A stretch of 7,328 nt of DNA from SIG710 sp045595425 (GCA_045595425.1 JAZOAL010000009.1:1-7328); one strand, 5' to 3'; counted from the stretch's first letter, positions 1 to 5,763 are shown. Notes: generated from the sequence alone by a model not told the origin. Program-made: numbers and translations.

Positions 1-56
1 CTACTGTTAAGTCAATCGTGATTTAACGCAGGAAAAATTGCAAACAGTTCAGTACT

Positions 57-89
57 GTCATCCTGAGCCCCAGCGAAGGATCTCATGAA
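57..89. repeat. Dispersed GTCATCC...GAAGGATCTCATGAA repeat, copy 1
   Basis: The 33-base stretch starts GTCATCCTGAGC and ends GAAGGATCTCATGAA. A second copy lies at 5733-5763 with the same two ends and a 2-base shorter, diverged centre. The outer parts (GATCC... side and ...GGATGAC side on the reverse strand) are only partly self-complementary. I recall similar GTCATCCTGAGC...GAAGGATCT sequences scattered between genes in gut Clostridia, so this is most likely a dispersed intergenic repeat and not an operator of the compartment operon. The function is unknown. Confidence 0.65.
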
Positions 90-156
90 TTGTTTGTGAC
101 TCTACTTCGACAAATTATTGCTTAAAACGGCATATAAAAATTTCTAAAAAATAAAA

Positions 157-161
157 GGGAG
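157..161 (+). promoter_or_regulatory. Ribosome binding site of the eutN-like gene
   Basis: GGGAG lies 6 bases before the ATG at 168, inside an A-rich stretch. It supports that start codon. I could not find a well-spaced -35/-10 pair between 90 and 157: TCGACA at 107-112 and TATAAA at 133-138 are 20 bases apart, which is too wide. The operon promoter may therefore lie upstream of the window. Confidence 0.75.
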
Positions 162-167
162 CATATC

Positions 168-440
168 ATGTTAATAGGAAAAGTTGTTGGAAGCGTTGTT
201 TCCACGAGAAAGAACGAAAAGCTGGTCGGCAGTAAATTCATGATAGTTGAGACATTGGCTAAAACGGGCAACTGCACAAGAGTTGTAGCCGTTGACAATG
301 TGGGCGCGGGAATCGGTGAGCTTGTCCTTGTAACTATGGGCAGTGCGGCTCGCGTTGGACTTGACTGCGCAAATTCTCCCGTGGACGCGGCAATTGTCGG
401 AATCATTGATGATGGAAGCGGAATCCCCGATATAGAATAA
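168..440 (+). CDS. eutN: BMC vertex protein, EutN/CcmL/PduN family
   Basis: This 90-residue protein is the pentameric vertex (BMC-P) component that closes the corners of a polyhedral microcompartment shell. It starts MLIGKVVGSVVSTRKNEKLVG, the usual opening of the family, with the strand-forming MxxGKVxGxVxST pattern. It continues with the conserved DNVGAGIGELVLVTMGSAAR loop region and ends with VDAAIVGIIDD, again typical. The length matches EutN, PduN and CcmL (about 85-100 residues). A clear GGGAG ribosome binding site precedes the start. The stop codon is only 2 bases before the pduS-like gene, so the two are co-transcribed and probably coupled in translation. The family identity is secure. 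Which subtype of compartment it serves cannot be told from this protein alone. Confidence 0.95.
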   Translation: MLIGKVVGSVVSTRKNEKLVGSKFMIVETLAKTGNCTRVVAVDNVGAGIGELVLVTMGSAARVGLDCANSPVDAAIVGIIDDGSGIPDIE

Positions 441-442
441 AT

Positions 443-1759
443 ATGGAACTCAGCGAGCTTAAAAAAATTTTGCGTGAAAACGGTGTTGTCGGTGCAGGAG
501 GCGCGGGCTTCCCCACCTATGCGAAGCTTTCCGCAGGGGTTGATACCGTTATTCTCAACTGCGCCGAATGTGAACCGCTCATAAAAATTCACAGGCAGGT
601 GCTTGAAGAATATGTTTCTGAAATTCTGACAGCCCTTGATGTTATCCTTTCGGCAACAGGCGCCGAAAAGGGAATAATAGCGGTAAAATCACATTACAGT
701 GCTGCCTTAAAGGCTCTTGAGGGTGAAATTACGGATCATCCGAGACTTTCTGTGTGCAAGCTCGGCTCGGTTTATCCTGCAGGCGATGAGCTGATACTGA
801 TAAAGGAGGTCACAGGCAGGATAGTTTCTCCCGGAGCACTCCCGGCATCGGTAGGCGTTACCGTTTGCAATACCGAATCGGTGTATAATGTATACAGAGC
901 ACTGAAGGGAGAGCCGGTTACCGATAAATTTGTGACTGTTGCGGGCGAGGTGAAAAATCCGATCTCCATCCGCGTTCCTCTCGGCACAAAGATAAGTGAG
1001 CTTGTAATGGCAGCGGGCGGTGCTGCTATTGATGATCCCGAATACATAAGCGGCGGACCAATGATGGGAAAGCTGATAAATCCAAGCGATGTTGTCACTA
1101 AAACGACTAATGCTATTATCCTTCTTCCGAAGGATCATACAGTGGTGATGAACAAGAGCCGCAATGCGAAGATAGGGCTTCGCCGCGCAATGTCGGTCTG
1201 CTGTCAGTGCAGGAGCTGTACCGATCTTTGCTCACGTCATAATCTTGGTTACGGCGTTGAGCCTCATATGGTTATGCGAGTGCTGTCAAACGGCGGAAAA
1301 GGAGATATAGCGAAGCTTTCGGATTCGCTCTTTTGCTCGGGATGCGGACTATGTGAGGCATATTCCTGCCCACAGGGTCTTTCGCCGAGAAGTCTTATTG
1401 ATGAGCTTAAAGCGGCGGCAAGATCTCAGGGCTACAAGCCAACGGGATCAAAAATATATACCGTCATGGACGCGAAATATAAACGCGTTTCAGTGGAAAG
1501 GCTTACGAGCCGTCTGGGACTAAAAAAATATGATGTCCCGGCACCGCTGACCGAAGGCTTTGCCATTAAAACCGTTAAAATACCGCTTCTGCAGCATATC
1601 GGTGCAAGTGCCGAAGCGCTTGTGAAGGAAGGCGATGCGGTGAAAAAAGGCGATATTATTGCTGCCGCAAAGGATAATGCCCTCGGCGTAAATATCCATG
1701 CTTCGATTGACGGAAAAATTACTGCCGTAACACCGAAATATATTAAAATTTCAAACTGA
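443..1759 (+). CDS. pduS: PduS-like Fe-S flavoprotein (RnfC-related, microcompartment-associated)
   Basis: This 438-residue protein resembles PduS, called a cobalamin reductase in propanediol compartments and related to RnfC/NuoF electron carriers. The N-terminus has the glycine-rich GVVGAGGAGFPTYAKL motif and the following NCAECEPLI segment, which in this family form the nucleotide/FMN-binding part. An SLBB segment starts near residue 164 (VTVAGEVKNPISIRVPLG). Two ferredoxin-like clusters are visible: C253, C256, C259, C263 and C298, C301, C304, C309 followed by Pro. The second has four residues, not three, between its last cysteines. The C-terminal 70 residues look like the RnfC barrel-sandwich domain (IGASAEALVKEGDAVKKGD). 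Salmonella PduS is about 451 residues, so this is full length. It sits between the vertex gene and the PduT-like gene, its known partner. It lacks an obvious ribosome binding site and likely depends on coupling. Whether it reduces cobalamin here or serves NAD recycling is open. Confidence 0.93.
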   Translation: MELSELKKILRENGVVGAGGAGFPTYAKLSAGVDTVILNCAECEPLIKIHRQVLEEYVSEILTALDVILSATGAEKGIIAVKSHYSAALKALEGEITDHPRLSVCKLGSVYPAGDELILIKEVTGRIVSPGALPASVGVTVCNTESVYNVYRALKGEPVTDKFVTVAGEVKNPISIRVPLGTKISELVMAAGGAAIDDPEYISGGPMMGKLINPSDVVTKTTNAIILLPKDHTVVMNKSRNAKIGLRRAMSVCCQCRSCTDLCSRHNLGYGVEPHMVMRVLSNGGKGDIAKLSDSLFCSGCGLCEAYSCPQGLSPRSLIDELKAAARSQGYKPTGSKIYTVMDAKYKRVSVERLTSRLGLKKYDVPAPLTEGFAIKTVKIPLLQHIGASAEALVKEGDAVKKGDIIAAAKDNALGVNIHASIDGKITAVTPKYIKISN

Positions 1760-1773
1760 AAAGGTAAAAATAA

Positions 1774-2319
1774 ATGAAAAAAGCACTGGGAATGATAGAA
1801 TTTAAAACGGTTGCCTCGGGCATAACCGCCACCGATATCATGCTGAAAACGGCTGATGTTGAGGTGGTGCAGGCAAATCCCGTATGCCCCGGAAAATATC
1901 TTGCCACAATTGCGGGCGAGATCAGCGCGGTCAAGGCGGCGATCGAAGCGGCGGAACGCTTTAACTCCGCAATGCTTATCGATAAATTTATTCTCGGAAA
2001 TCCCCATGAATCGGTACAGCCGGCTATTTGCGGCTGCCTTGAAATACAAAATAGGGCGGCAATCGGAATCCTTGAAACATATACTGCCGCTTCGGCAGTT
2101 GTCGCGGCGGATACGGCGGCAAAAACGGCTCTTGTTGAGCTTGTTGAGGTCAGACTTGCTAAGGGTATGTGCGGAAAATCATACATAATTCTGACGGGAA
2201 GCGTTTCATCCGTCACTGCGGCAATCGAGCGCGCAAAGGCGGGAGTTGAGGACGGACTTCTGCTCGATACTTCTGTTATCGCCGGCCCCGACGAACGACT
2301 TTGGGAGAGTATTCTTTGA
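1774..2319 (+). CDS. pduT: PduT-like tandem BMC shell protein (BMC-T) with predicted [4Fe-4S] cluster
   Basis: This 181-residue protein has two BMC domains in tandem: the first opens with ALGMIEFKTVASGITATDIMLK and the second near residue 95 with AAIGILETYTAASAVVAADTAAK. Such proteins trimerise into pseudo-hexameric shell tiles. In Salmonella PduT (about 184 residues) Cys38 from each subunit binds a [4Fe-4S] cluster at the central pore. Here a cysteine in the matching context (VCPGKYLATIAGE) also falls exactly at residue 38. This separates it from PduB/EutL-type BMC-T proteins. It follows the pduS-like gene by 14 bases with AAAAGG as ribosome binding site, and PduS-PduT are known to interact. 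The likely job is moving electrons through the shell. The assignment is strong; the cluster itself is inferred from Cys38. Confidence 0.94.
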   Translation: MKKALGMIEFKTVASGITATDIMLKTADVEVVQANPVCPGKYLATIAGEISAVKAAIEAAERFNSAMLIDKFILGNPHESVQPAICGCLEIQNRAAIGILETYTAASAVVAADTAAKTALVELVEVRLAKGMCGKSYIILTGSVSSVTAAIERAKAGVEDGLLLDTSVIAGPDERLWESIL

Positions 2320-2328
2320 TTTCATTTT

Positions 2329-2511
2329 ATAAACAATAATTTATAAGCATGGGGCTCTGCCCCATACCCCGCTAAAGACCTTTCCCAAAAACGGTCTTTA
2401 GAATCCCAAAAACTTTAAATATAAAAGTTTCTTATTTTAAAGTTTTGGGGTTCATAGGGACTTTTGGGGAAGTCCCTACGCCGCCGGAGGCAAAGATAAA
2501 TTATTGTTTAT
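2329..2511. repeat. 183-bp hairpin-rich element with perfect 16-bp terminal inverted repeats
   Basis: The ends are ATAAACAATAATTTAT (2329-2344) and its exact reverse complement (2496-2511). Inside are four further inverted repeats: 2349-2365 (7-bp arms, ATGGGGC and GCCCCAT, loop TCT), 2372-2401 (9-bp arms, CTAAAGACC), 2405-2449 (about 14-bp A/T-rich arms around CCCAAAA, one bulged A), and 2455-2478 (9-bp arms, TAGGGACTT, loop TTGGGG). No ORF is present. The layout fits a small non-autonomous mobile element (MITE-like) or a palindromic intergenic repeat. No clear target-site duplication is seen at the ends. It separates the shell genes from the regulator, so it could also attenuate or end transcription after the pduT-like gene. 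Confidence 0.75.
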
Positions 2512-2556
2512 CAAAACCAAATAAAACAGTTAATCACGTTTGCTGTTAATAATATT

Positions 2557-2561
2557 GGAGG
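2557..2561 (+). promoter_or_regulatory. Ribosome binding site of the DeoR-family gene
   Basis: A full GGAGG lies 6 bases before the ATG at 2568 and fixes that start. It is stronger than the sites of the genes just upstream and downstream, in keeping with a new transcription unit or independent initiation after the 2329-2512 element. I saw no convincing -35/-10 pair between 2512 and 2557. Confidence 0.85.
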
Positions 2562-2567
2562 TAAGCT

Positions 2568-3326
2568 ATGCTCGCCATTGAAAGAAGAAGAAAAATAATA
2601 TCAAAGCTGACAGCGAACGGCAAGGTTATAGTCGCTGAGCTGGCAAGAGAATTTGATGTCACCGAGGAGACCATACGCCGCGATCTCGAAAAGCTTGACC
2701 GAGAGGGTCTTGCTTCAAAGACCTACGGCGGCGCGGTTTCAAAGAATTCTTCGTCTCTGGATCTTCCATATAACGTCCGCGAAAGCGTTAATGTTGAGCA
2801 AAAGCAGAAGATAGCTGAGAGGCTTGCTGAACTTATAAATGACGGCGAGAGACTGATGGTAGACTCCAGCTCAACAGCTCTCTATCTCATAAAAAAGATC
2901 AAGGATAAAAAGAATCTTACCATAATCACAAATTCTGTTAAAATACTGCTGGAGCTTGCAGACAAGCCCGACTGGACGGTGCTTTCCACCGGCGGCGCAC
3001 TGAAAAAGGGTGCACTTTCGCTGGGCGGCTCCTCTGCGGAGAAAATGATAAATTCATATCATGTTGACACGGCGGTATGTTCCTGCAAAGGGATTGATAT
3101 AGCTTTCGGTGTTACCGATTCCAATGAAACCGACACCATGATAAAGCAAGCAATGTTTTCTTCTGCCGAGAGAAAAATCCTCGCTCTGGATGCGGAAAAA
3201 TTCGATAAAAAATCCTTTGTGCGTATCTGCGATTTTGCGGATATAGATATCATCGTCACCGACAGTGAGCCGGAAGAAAAGTGGATGACTTTCTGCGGTG
3301 AAAAGAAAATTGAATTAGTTTATTGA
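2568..3326 (+). CDS. DeoR/GlpR-family transcriptional regulator
   Basis: The 252-residue protein has the full two-domain layout of the family. Residues 1-56 form the DeoR winged helix-turn-helix: ERRRKIISKL, then VAELAREFDVTEETIRRDLEKLDREGL, closing with the signature TYGGA at 52-56. Residues from about 78 form the C-terminal sensor domain (DeoRC) with DSSSTALYL at 99-107, the ITNS strand, TGGALKK, and FGVTDSNETDTMIKQAM near residues 180-200. This domain usually binds phosphorylated sugars or sugar-derived intermediates and relieves repression. The gene lies after the hairpin-rich element and 12 bases before the aldehyde dehydrogenase gene, so it is likely the local regulator of the microcompartment genes. 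The GTT in the usual D-x-GTT-T motif is replaced by SSST, a variation seen in the family as far as I recall. The ligand is not determinable from sequence. Confidence 0.93.
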   Translation: MLAIERRRKIISKLTANGKVIVAELAREFDVTEETIRRDLEKLDREGLASKTYGGAVSKNSSSLDLPYNVRESVNVEQKQKIAERLAELINDGERLMVDSSSTALYLIKKIKDKKNLTIITNSVKILLELADKPDWTVLSTGGALKKGALSLGGSSAEKMINSYHVDTAVCSCKGIDIAFGVTDSNETDTMIKQAMFSSAERKILALDAEKFDKKSFVRICDFADIDIIVTDSEPEEKWMTFCGEKKIELVY

Positions 3327-3338
3327 AAGGCGTAGAAA

Positions 3339-4778
3339 ATGGCAAACATCACTGAAGCTGAGATAAGAAAAATCGTTGAAAATATAATAAAAGGAGCTCC
3401 CACGGGGGCAAAAAAATACAGCCCTGCCGAATATGAGGGCAGAAAGCTTATCGGTATTTATGCCGATATGAATGAAGCCATTGAAGCGGCTGAGCGCGGC
3501 TACAAGGCAGTCCGCGCGATGACGGTTGAGCAGAGAGAAAAGATAATCACCGAGATACGCCGTCTGACGGTGGCAGAAGCTCCCATAATGGCAGAAATGG
3601 GCGTTGCCGAAACGGGCATGGGCAAGATTGAGCATAAGCGGCTGAAGCATATTCTCGTTGCCGAAAAGACTCCGGGAACAGAGGATATTATTTCCGAGGC
3701 AAAAACAGGGGACAGTGGTTTAACCCTCACCGAAATGGCACCCTTCGGAGTTGTGGGCGCGATCACGCCCAGTACAAACCCCTCCGAGACGGTCATCTGT
3801 AATTCCATTGGTATGATAGCTGCCGGAAACGGTGTTGTTTTTAATCCTCATCCAGGTGCGATCTGCGTTTCAAATTACGCTGTTGACCTTGTGAACCGCG
3901 CATCTGCTGCCGCGGGAGGCCCCGAGATACTTGTCTGCTCAATGGTAAAACCGACCATGGACAGCGCATCTGTTATGCAGTCTCACCCGAAGATCAGGCT
4001 TCTTGTTTGCACAGGAGGCCCGGGAGTTGTCCGCGCGGTGCTTTCCTCGGGCAAAAAGGCAATAGGAGCAGGTGCGGGAAATCCGCCGGTTATCGTTGAC
4101 GATACCGCCGATATCAGAAAGGCGGGAAAGGATATAATCGATGGTTGCACCTTTGATAATAATCTTCCTTGCATTGCCGAAAAAGAGGTTTTTGCTTTTT
4201 CAAATATTGCGGACGAGCTGATAGCGGAAATGCTTCGAAACGGCGCATATATGATAGATTCCGAGCAGGCGGACGCCCTTGCAAGAATAGTTCTTGAAGA
4301 AAAAACGAATAAGGCAGGCAAGACCGTTAAAACTGTCAGCCGCGACTGCGTTGGACGCGATGCCGATGTACTTCTTGCCAAGATTGGCGTTAATGTGGAT
4401 AAGAGCGTTCGCTGTATAATTTGCGAGACGGATTTCATACATGATTTTGTTCAGCATGAGCTTATGATGCCCATCCTTCCCATTGTCCGTGTTTCGAATA
4501 TCGAGGAGGCTATTGACCTTGCCGTAAAAGCCGAGCATGGCAACAGGCATACGGCACATATGCATTCCAAGAATATCGACCATCTTTCGGCATTTGCAAA
4601 GGCCGTTGAGACAACTATTTTTGTTAAAAATGCTCCTTCATATGCGGGAATCGGCTTTGGCGGAGAGGGACATACCACCTTCACCATTGCAGGCCCTACG
4701 GGAGAGGGAATTACCTCCGCGCGGTCCTTTACGAGAAAACGCAGATGCGTTATGGCTGATAATTTCAGAATTATTTGA
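3339..4778 (+). CDS. pduP: CoA-acylating aldehyde dehydrogenase, PduP/EutE type, with N-terminal encapsulation peptide
   Basis: This 479-residue enzyme oxidises an aldehyde with CoA and NAD+ to acyl-CoA and NADH in the microcompartment lumen. Residues 2-18 (ANITEAEIRKIVENIIK) form an amphipathic helix followed by a Gly/Pro-rich linker to about residue 35, which is how PduP is targeted to shells. The cofactor-binding part includes FGVVGAITPSTNPSET (136-151) and CTGGPGVV. The catalytic cysteine is C278 in DNNLPCIAEKEVF. The C-terminus carries GIGFGGEGHTTFTIAGPTGEGITSARSFTRKRRC, diagnostic of EutE/PduP. Length is close to PduP (464) and EutE (467). The ribosome binding site GAAAGG overlaps the stop of the DeoR gene, so the two are translated from one message. 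Neighbouring PduL would consume its acyl-CoA. Aldehyde chain length (acetaldehyde, propionaldehyde or other) cannot be decided by eye. Confidence 0.95.
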   Translation: MANITEAEIRKIVENIIKGAPTGAKKYSPAEYEGRKLIGIYADMNEAIEAAERGYKAVRAMTVEQREKIITEIRRLTVAEAPIMAEMGVAETGMGKIEHKRLKHILVAEKTPGTEDIISEAKTGDSGLTLTEMAPFGVVGAITPSTNPSETVICNSIGMIAAGNGVVFNPHPGAICVSNYAVDLVNRASAAAGGPEILVCSMVKPTMDSASVMQSHPKIRLLVCTGGPGVVRAVLSSGKKAIGAGAGNPPVIVDDTADIRKAGKDIIDGCTFDNNLPCIAEKEVFAFSNIADELIAEMLRNGAYMIDSEQADALARIVLEEKTNKAGKTVKTVSRDCVGRDADVLLAKIGVNVDKSVRCIICETDFIHDFVQHELMMPILPIVRVSNIEEAIDLAVKAEHGNRHTAHMHSKNIDHLSAFAKAVETTIFVKNAPSYAGIGFGGEGHTTFTIAGPTGEGITSARSFTRKRRCVMADNFRII

Positions 4779-4786
4779 GGTGCTGT

Positions 4787-5437
4787 ATGAAATATACCGA
4801 ATCAGAGCTTAAAGCGCTTGTAAATAAGGTGATTGAGAGCGTTCGTGAAAATGGAAATACCGAGGGAGATATACCCGTTGGTATATCAAACCGTCATATC
4901 CATCTTTCAGCAGAGCATGTGGAAGCCCTTTTCGGCAAGGGCTACAGGCTTACAAACCTGAAAGATCTTTCCCAGCCGGGGCAGTATGCCTGCAAGGAAC
5001 AGCTTACTATCGTTGGCCCTTCTATGAGGGCGATCGAGGGGGTTCGCGTTCTTGGTCCTGAGCGCAAAAGGTCTCAGGTGGAGATATCCAGAACAGACAG
5101 TTATGTGCTGAAGGTCAAGCCTCCTGTAAGAGAATCCGGTGATCTTGAGGGATCAGCACCGATCACTATTATAGGCCCTAAAGGAATCGTCACTTTGAGC
5201 GAAGGCTGCATTATCGCAAACCGCCATATACATATGAGCGAGGACGAGGGGAGAGCCTTTGGTGTCAGTGACGGTGATTATGTTGATGTTGAGCTTTCGG
5301 GCGAGAGAAGAAGCCTTTTCTATGACGTTCAGATCAGAGTTCATAAGGATTTTCGTCTTGAAATCCATATTGATACCGATGATGCAAACGCCGCAGGCGT
5401 AGGGAACGGGTTTAAGGCAAAATTGATTAAGAGATGA
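4787..5437 (+). CDS. pduL: PduL phosphate acyltransferase (phosphotransacylase) with N-terminal encapsulation peptide
   Basis: PduL converts acyl-CoA plus phosphate to acyl-phosphate and free CoA, recycling CoA inside the compartment. The 216-residue protein has the two-domain PduL layout with both metal-binding signatures: SNRHIHLS with H37/H39 and ANRHIHMS with H147/H149. These histidines hold the two zinc ions in known structures. DLSQPGQYACKEQLTIVGP (60-78) and VLGPERKRSQVEISRTD (88-104) are also conserved. Residues 3-19 (YTESELKALVNKVIESV) form an amphipathic helix much like the one on the aldehyde dehydrogenase, then a short Gly/Asn linker, so the enzyme is the encapsulated form. I choose ATG 4787 because GAGGT (4777-4781) lies 5 bases upstream; an in-frame TTG at 4775 would swallow that site. 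The site overlaps the stop of the dehydrogenase gene, so translation is coupled. Confidence 0.96.
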   Translation: MKYTESELKALVNKVIESVRENGNTEGDIPVGISNRHIHLSAEHVEALFGKGYRLTNLKDLSQPGQYACKEQLTIVGPSMRAIEGVRVLGPERKRSQVEISRTDSYVLKVKPPVRESGDLEGSAPITIIGPKGIVTLSEGCIIANRHIHMSEDEGRAFGVSDGDYVDVELSGERRSLFYDVQIRVHKDFRLEIHIDTDDANAAGVGNGFKAKLIKR

Positions 5438-5484
5438 TATTAGTGGGCGATTTAAAGCGGTTTCTCATCAGCCCGTTATTCGTT

Positions 5485-5526
5485 CCAAAGAGAAAAGGGA
5501 CACCAAAGTGTCCCTTTGCTCTTTGG
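5485..5526 (-). terminator. Hairpin terminator after tRNA-Gly, possibly two-way
   Basis: The core is a perfect 10-bp stem, AAAGGGACAC (5494-5503) with GTGTCCCTTT (5508-5517), loop CAAA. On the - strand the stem is followed by a U-rich run (UUUUCUCUUU), fitting an intrinsic terminator for the tRNA. One A-G mismatch further out, a second 8-bp block (5485-5492 with 5519-5526) extends the fold into the encoded CCA end of the tRNA. On the + strand the trailing T-run is broken by GC, but the hairpin lies 48 bases after pduL and may also end the microcompartment message. Confidence 0.75.
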
Positions 5527-5597
5527 AGCGGATGACGGGAATCGAACCCGCGTATCTGGCTTGGGAAGCGAGCACTCTGCCATTGAGTTACATCCGC
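5524..5597 (-). tRNA. tRNA-Gly (anticodon CCC)
   Basis: Read on the - strand, the acceptor stem GCGGATG pairs perfectly with CATCCGC. The D arm is ACTC/GAGT, the anticodon loop is TTCCCAA (5561-5567) with anticodon CCC at 5563-5565, and the T arm is GCGGG-TTCGAAT-CCCGT with one G-U pair. The discriminator is U and CCA is encoded (5524-5526). It would read the glycine codon GGG. The anticodon stem CTCGC/GCCAG has a C-C mismatch at positions 29-41. It is transcribed against the microcompartment genes and has its own promoter just upstream. Confidence 0.95.
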
Positions 5598-5606
5598 ACT
5601 ATTACT

Positions 5607-5634
5607 ATTATATACCAAATTTCAAAAAAATCAA
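5607..5634 (-). promoter_or_regulatory. Predicted sigma-70-type promoter of tRNA-Gly
   Basis: On the - strand a perfect -10 box TATAAT (5607-5612) and a -35-like TTGATT (5629-5634) are 16 bases apart. Transcription would begin about 2-4 bases before the mature tRNA 5' end at 5597, giving a very short leader for RNase P to remove. The perfect -10 box and its position make this convincing. Confidence 0.75.
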
Positions 5635-5732
5635 CCCTGTTTTTCAAAAAAACATTGACAAAATTCGGCTCTTTGTCATCAATCAATATAAAATGATGAT
5701 AAACTTCAGAAAGATTCCGCTCATTCCAAATA
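5635..5732. other. Non-coding AT-rich stretch between tRNA promoter and repeat
   Basis: This is part of the 323-base gene-free interval 5598-5920. It has no credible coding region on either strand. A TTGACA at 5655-5660 on the + strand has no -10 box at a workable distance (TATAAA starts 26 bases later). I see nothing else here; the rest of the interval is described by the tRNA promoter, the second GTCATCC repeat and the large inverted repeat. Confidence 0.5.
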
Positions 5733-5763
5733 GTCATCCCGAGCTTACGAAGGATCTCATGAA
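5733..5763. repeat. Dispersed GTCATCC...GAAGGATCTCATGAA repeat, copy 2
   Basis: It begins GTCATCCCGAGC and ends GAAGGATCTCATGAA, matching copy 1 at 57-89 over both ends with one substitution and a centre 2 bases shorter. It lies between the tRNA gene and the lipoprotein gene, 24 bases before the 22-bp inverted repeat. Sequence beyond the last GAA differs between the copies, which marks the shared unit as about 31-33 bases. Confidence 0.65.

Noticed and set aside
1432..2216. Long minus-strand open frames opposite the PduS- and PduT-like genes
   Set aside because: They are shadows of well-supported + strand genes and show no recognisable domains or ribosome binding sites.
2349..2478. CRISPR array or riboswitch in the hairpin-rich region
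   Set aside because: The hairpins differ from one another, there is no regular repeat-spacer pattern, and no known riboswitch core is visible.
4775..4786. TTG start that would add MRCC to PduL
   Set aside because: It overlaps the stop of the dehydrogenase gene and includes the GAGGT ribosome binding site that serves ATG 4787.
5427..5618. Minus-strand 63-residue frame containing VTQWQSARFPSQIRGFDSRHPLQ
   Set aside because: It is a translation of the tRNA itself and its hairpin terminator, a known annotation artefact.
5655..5694. TTGACA with TATAAAAT as a + strand promoter
   Set aside because: The boxes are 26 bases apart, too far for a sigma-70-type promoter, and no gene follows closely.
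5508..5696. Small + strand reading frames across the tRNA beginning MTGIEPAYLAWEAS or reading DGNRTRVSGLGSEHS
   Set aside because: These are the familiar false proteins made by translating the antisense of a tRNA-Gly gene; the tRNA fold explains the sequence.
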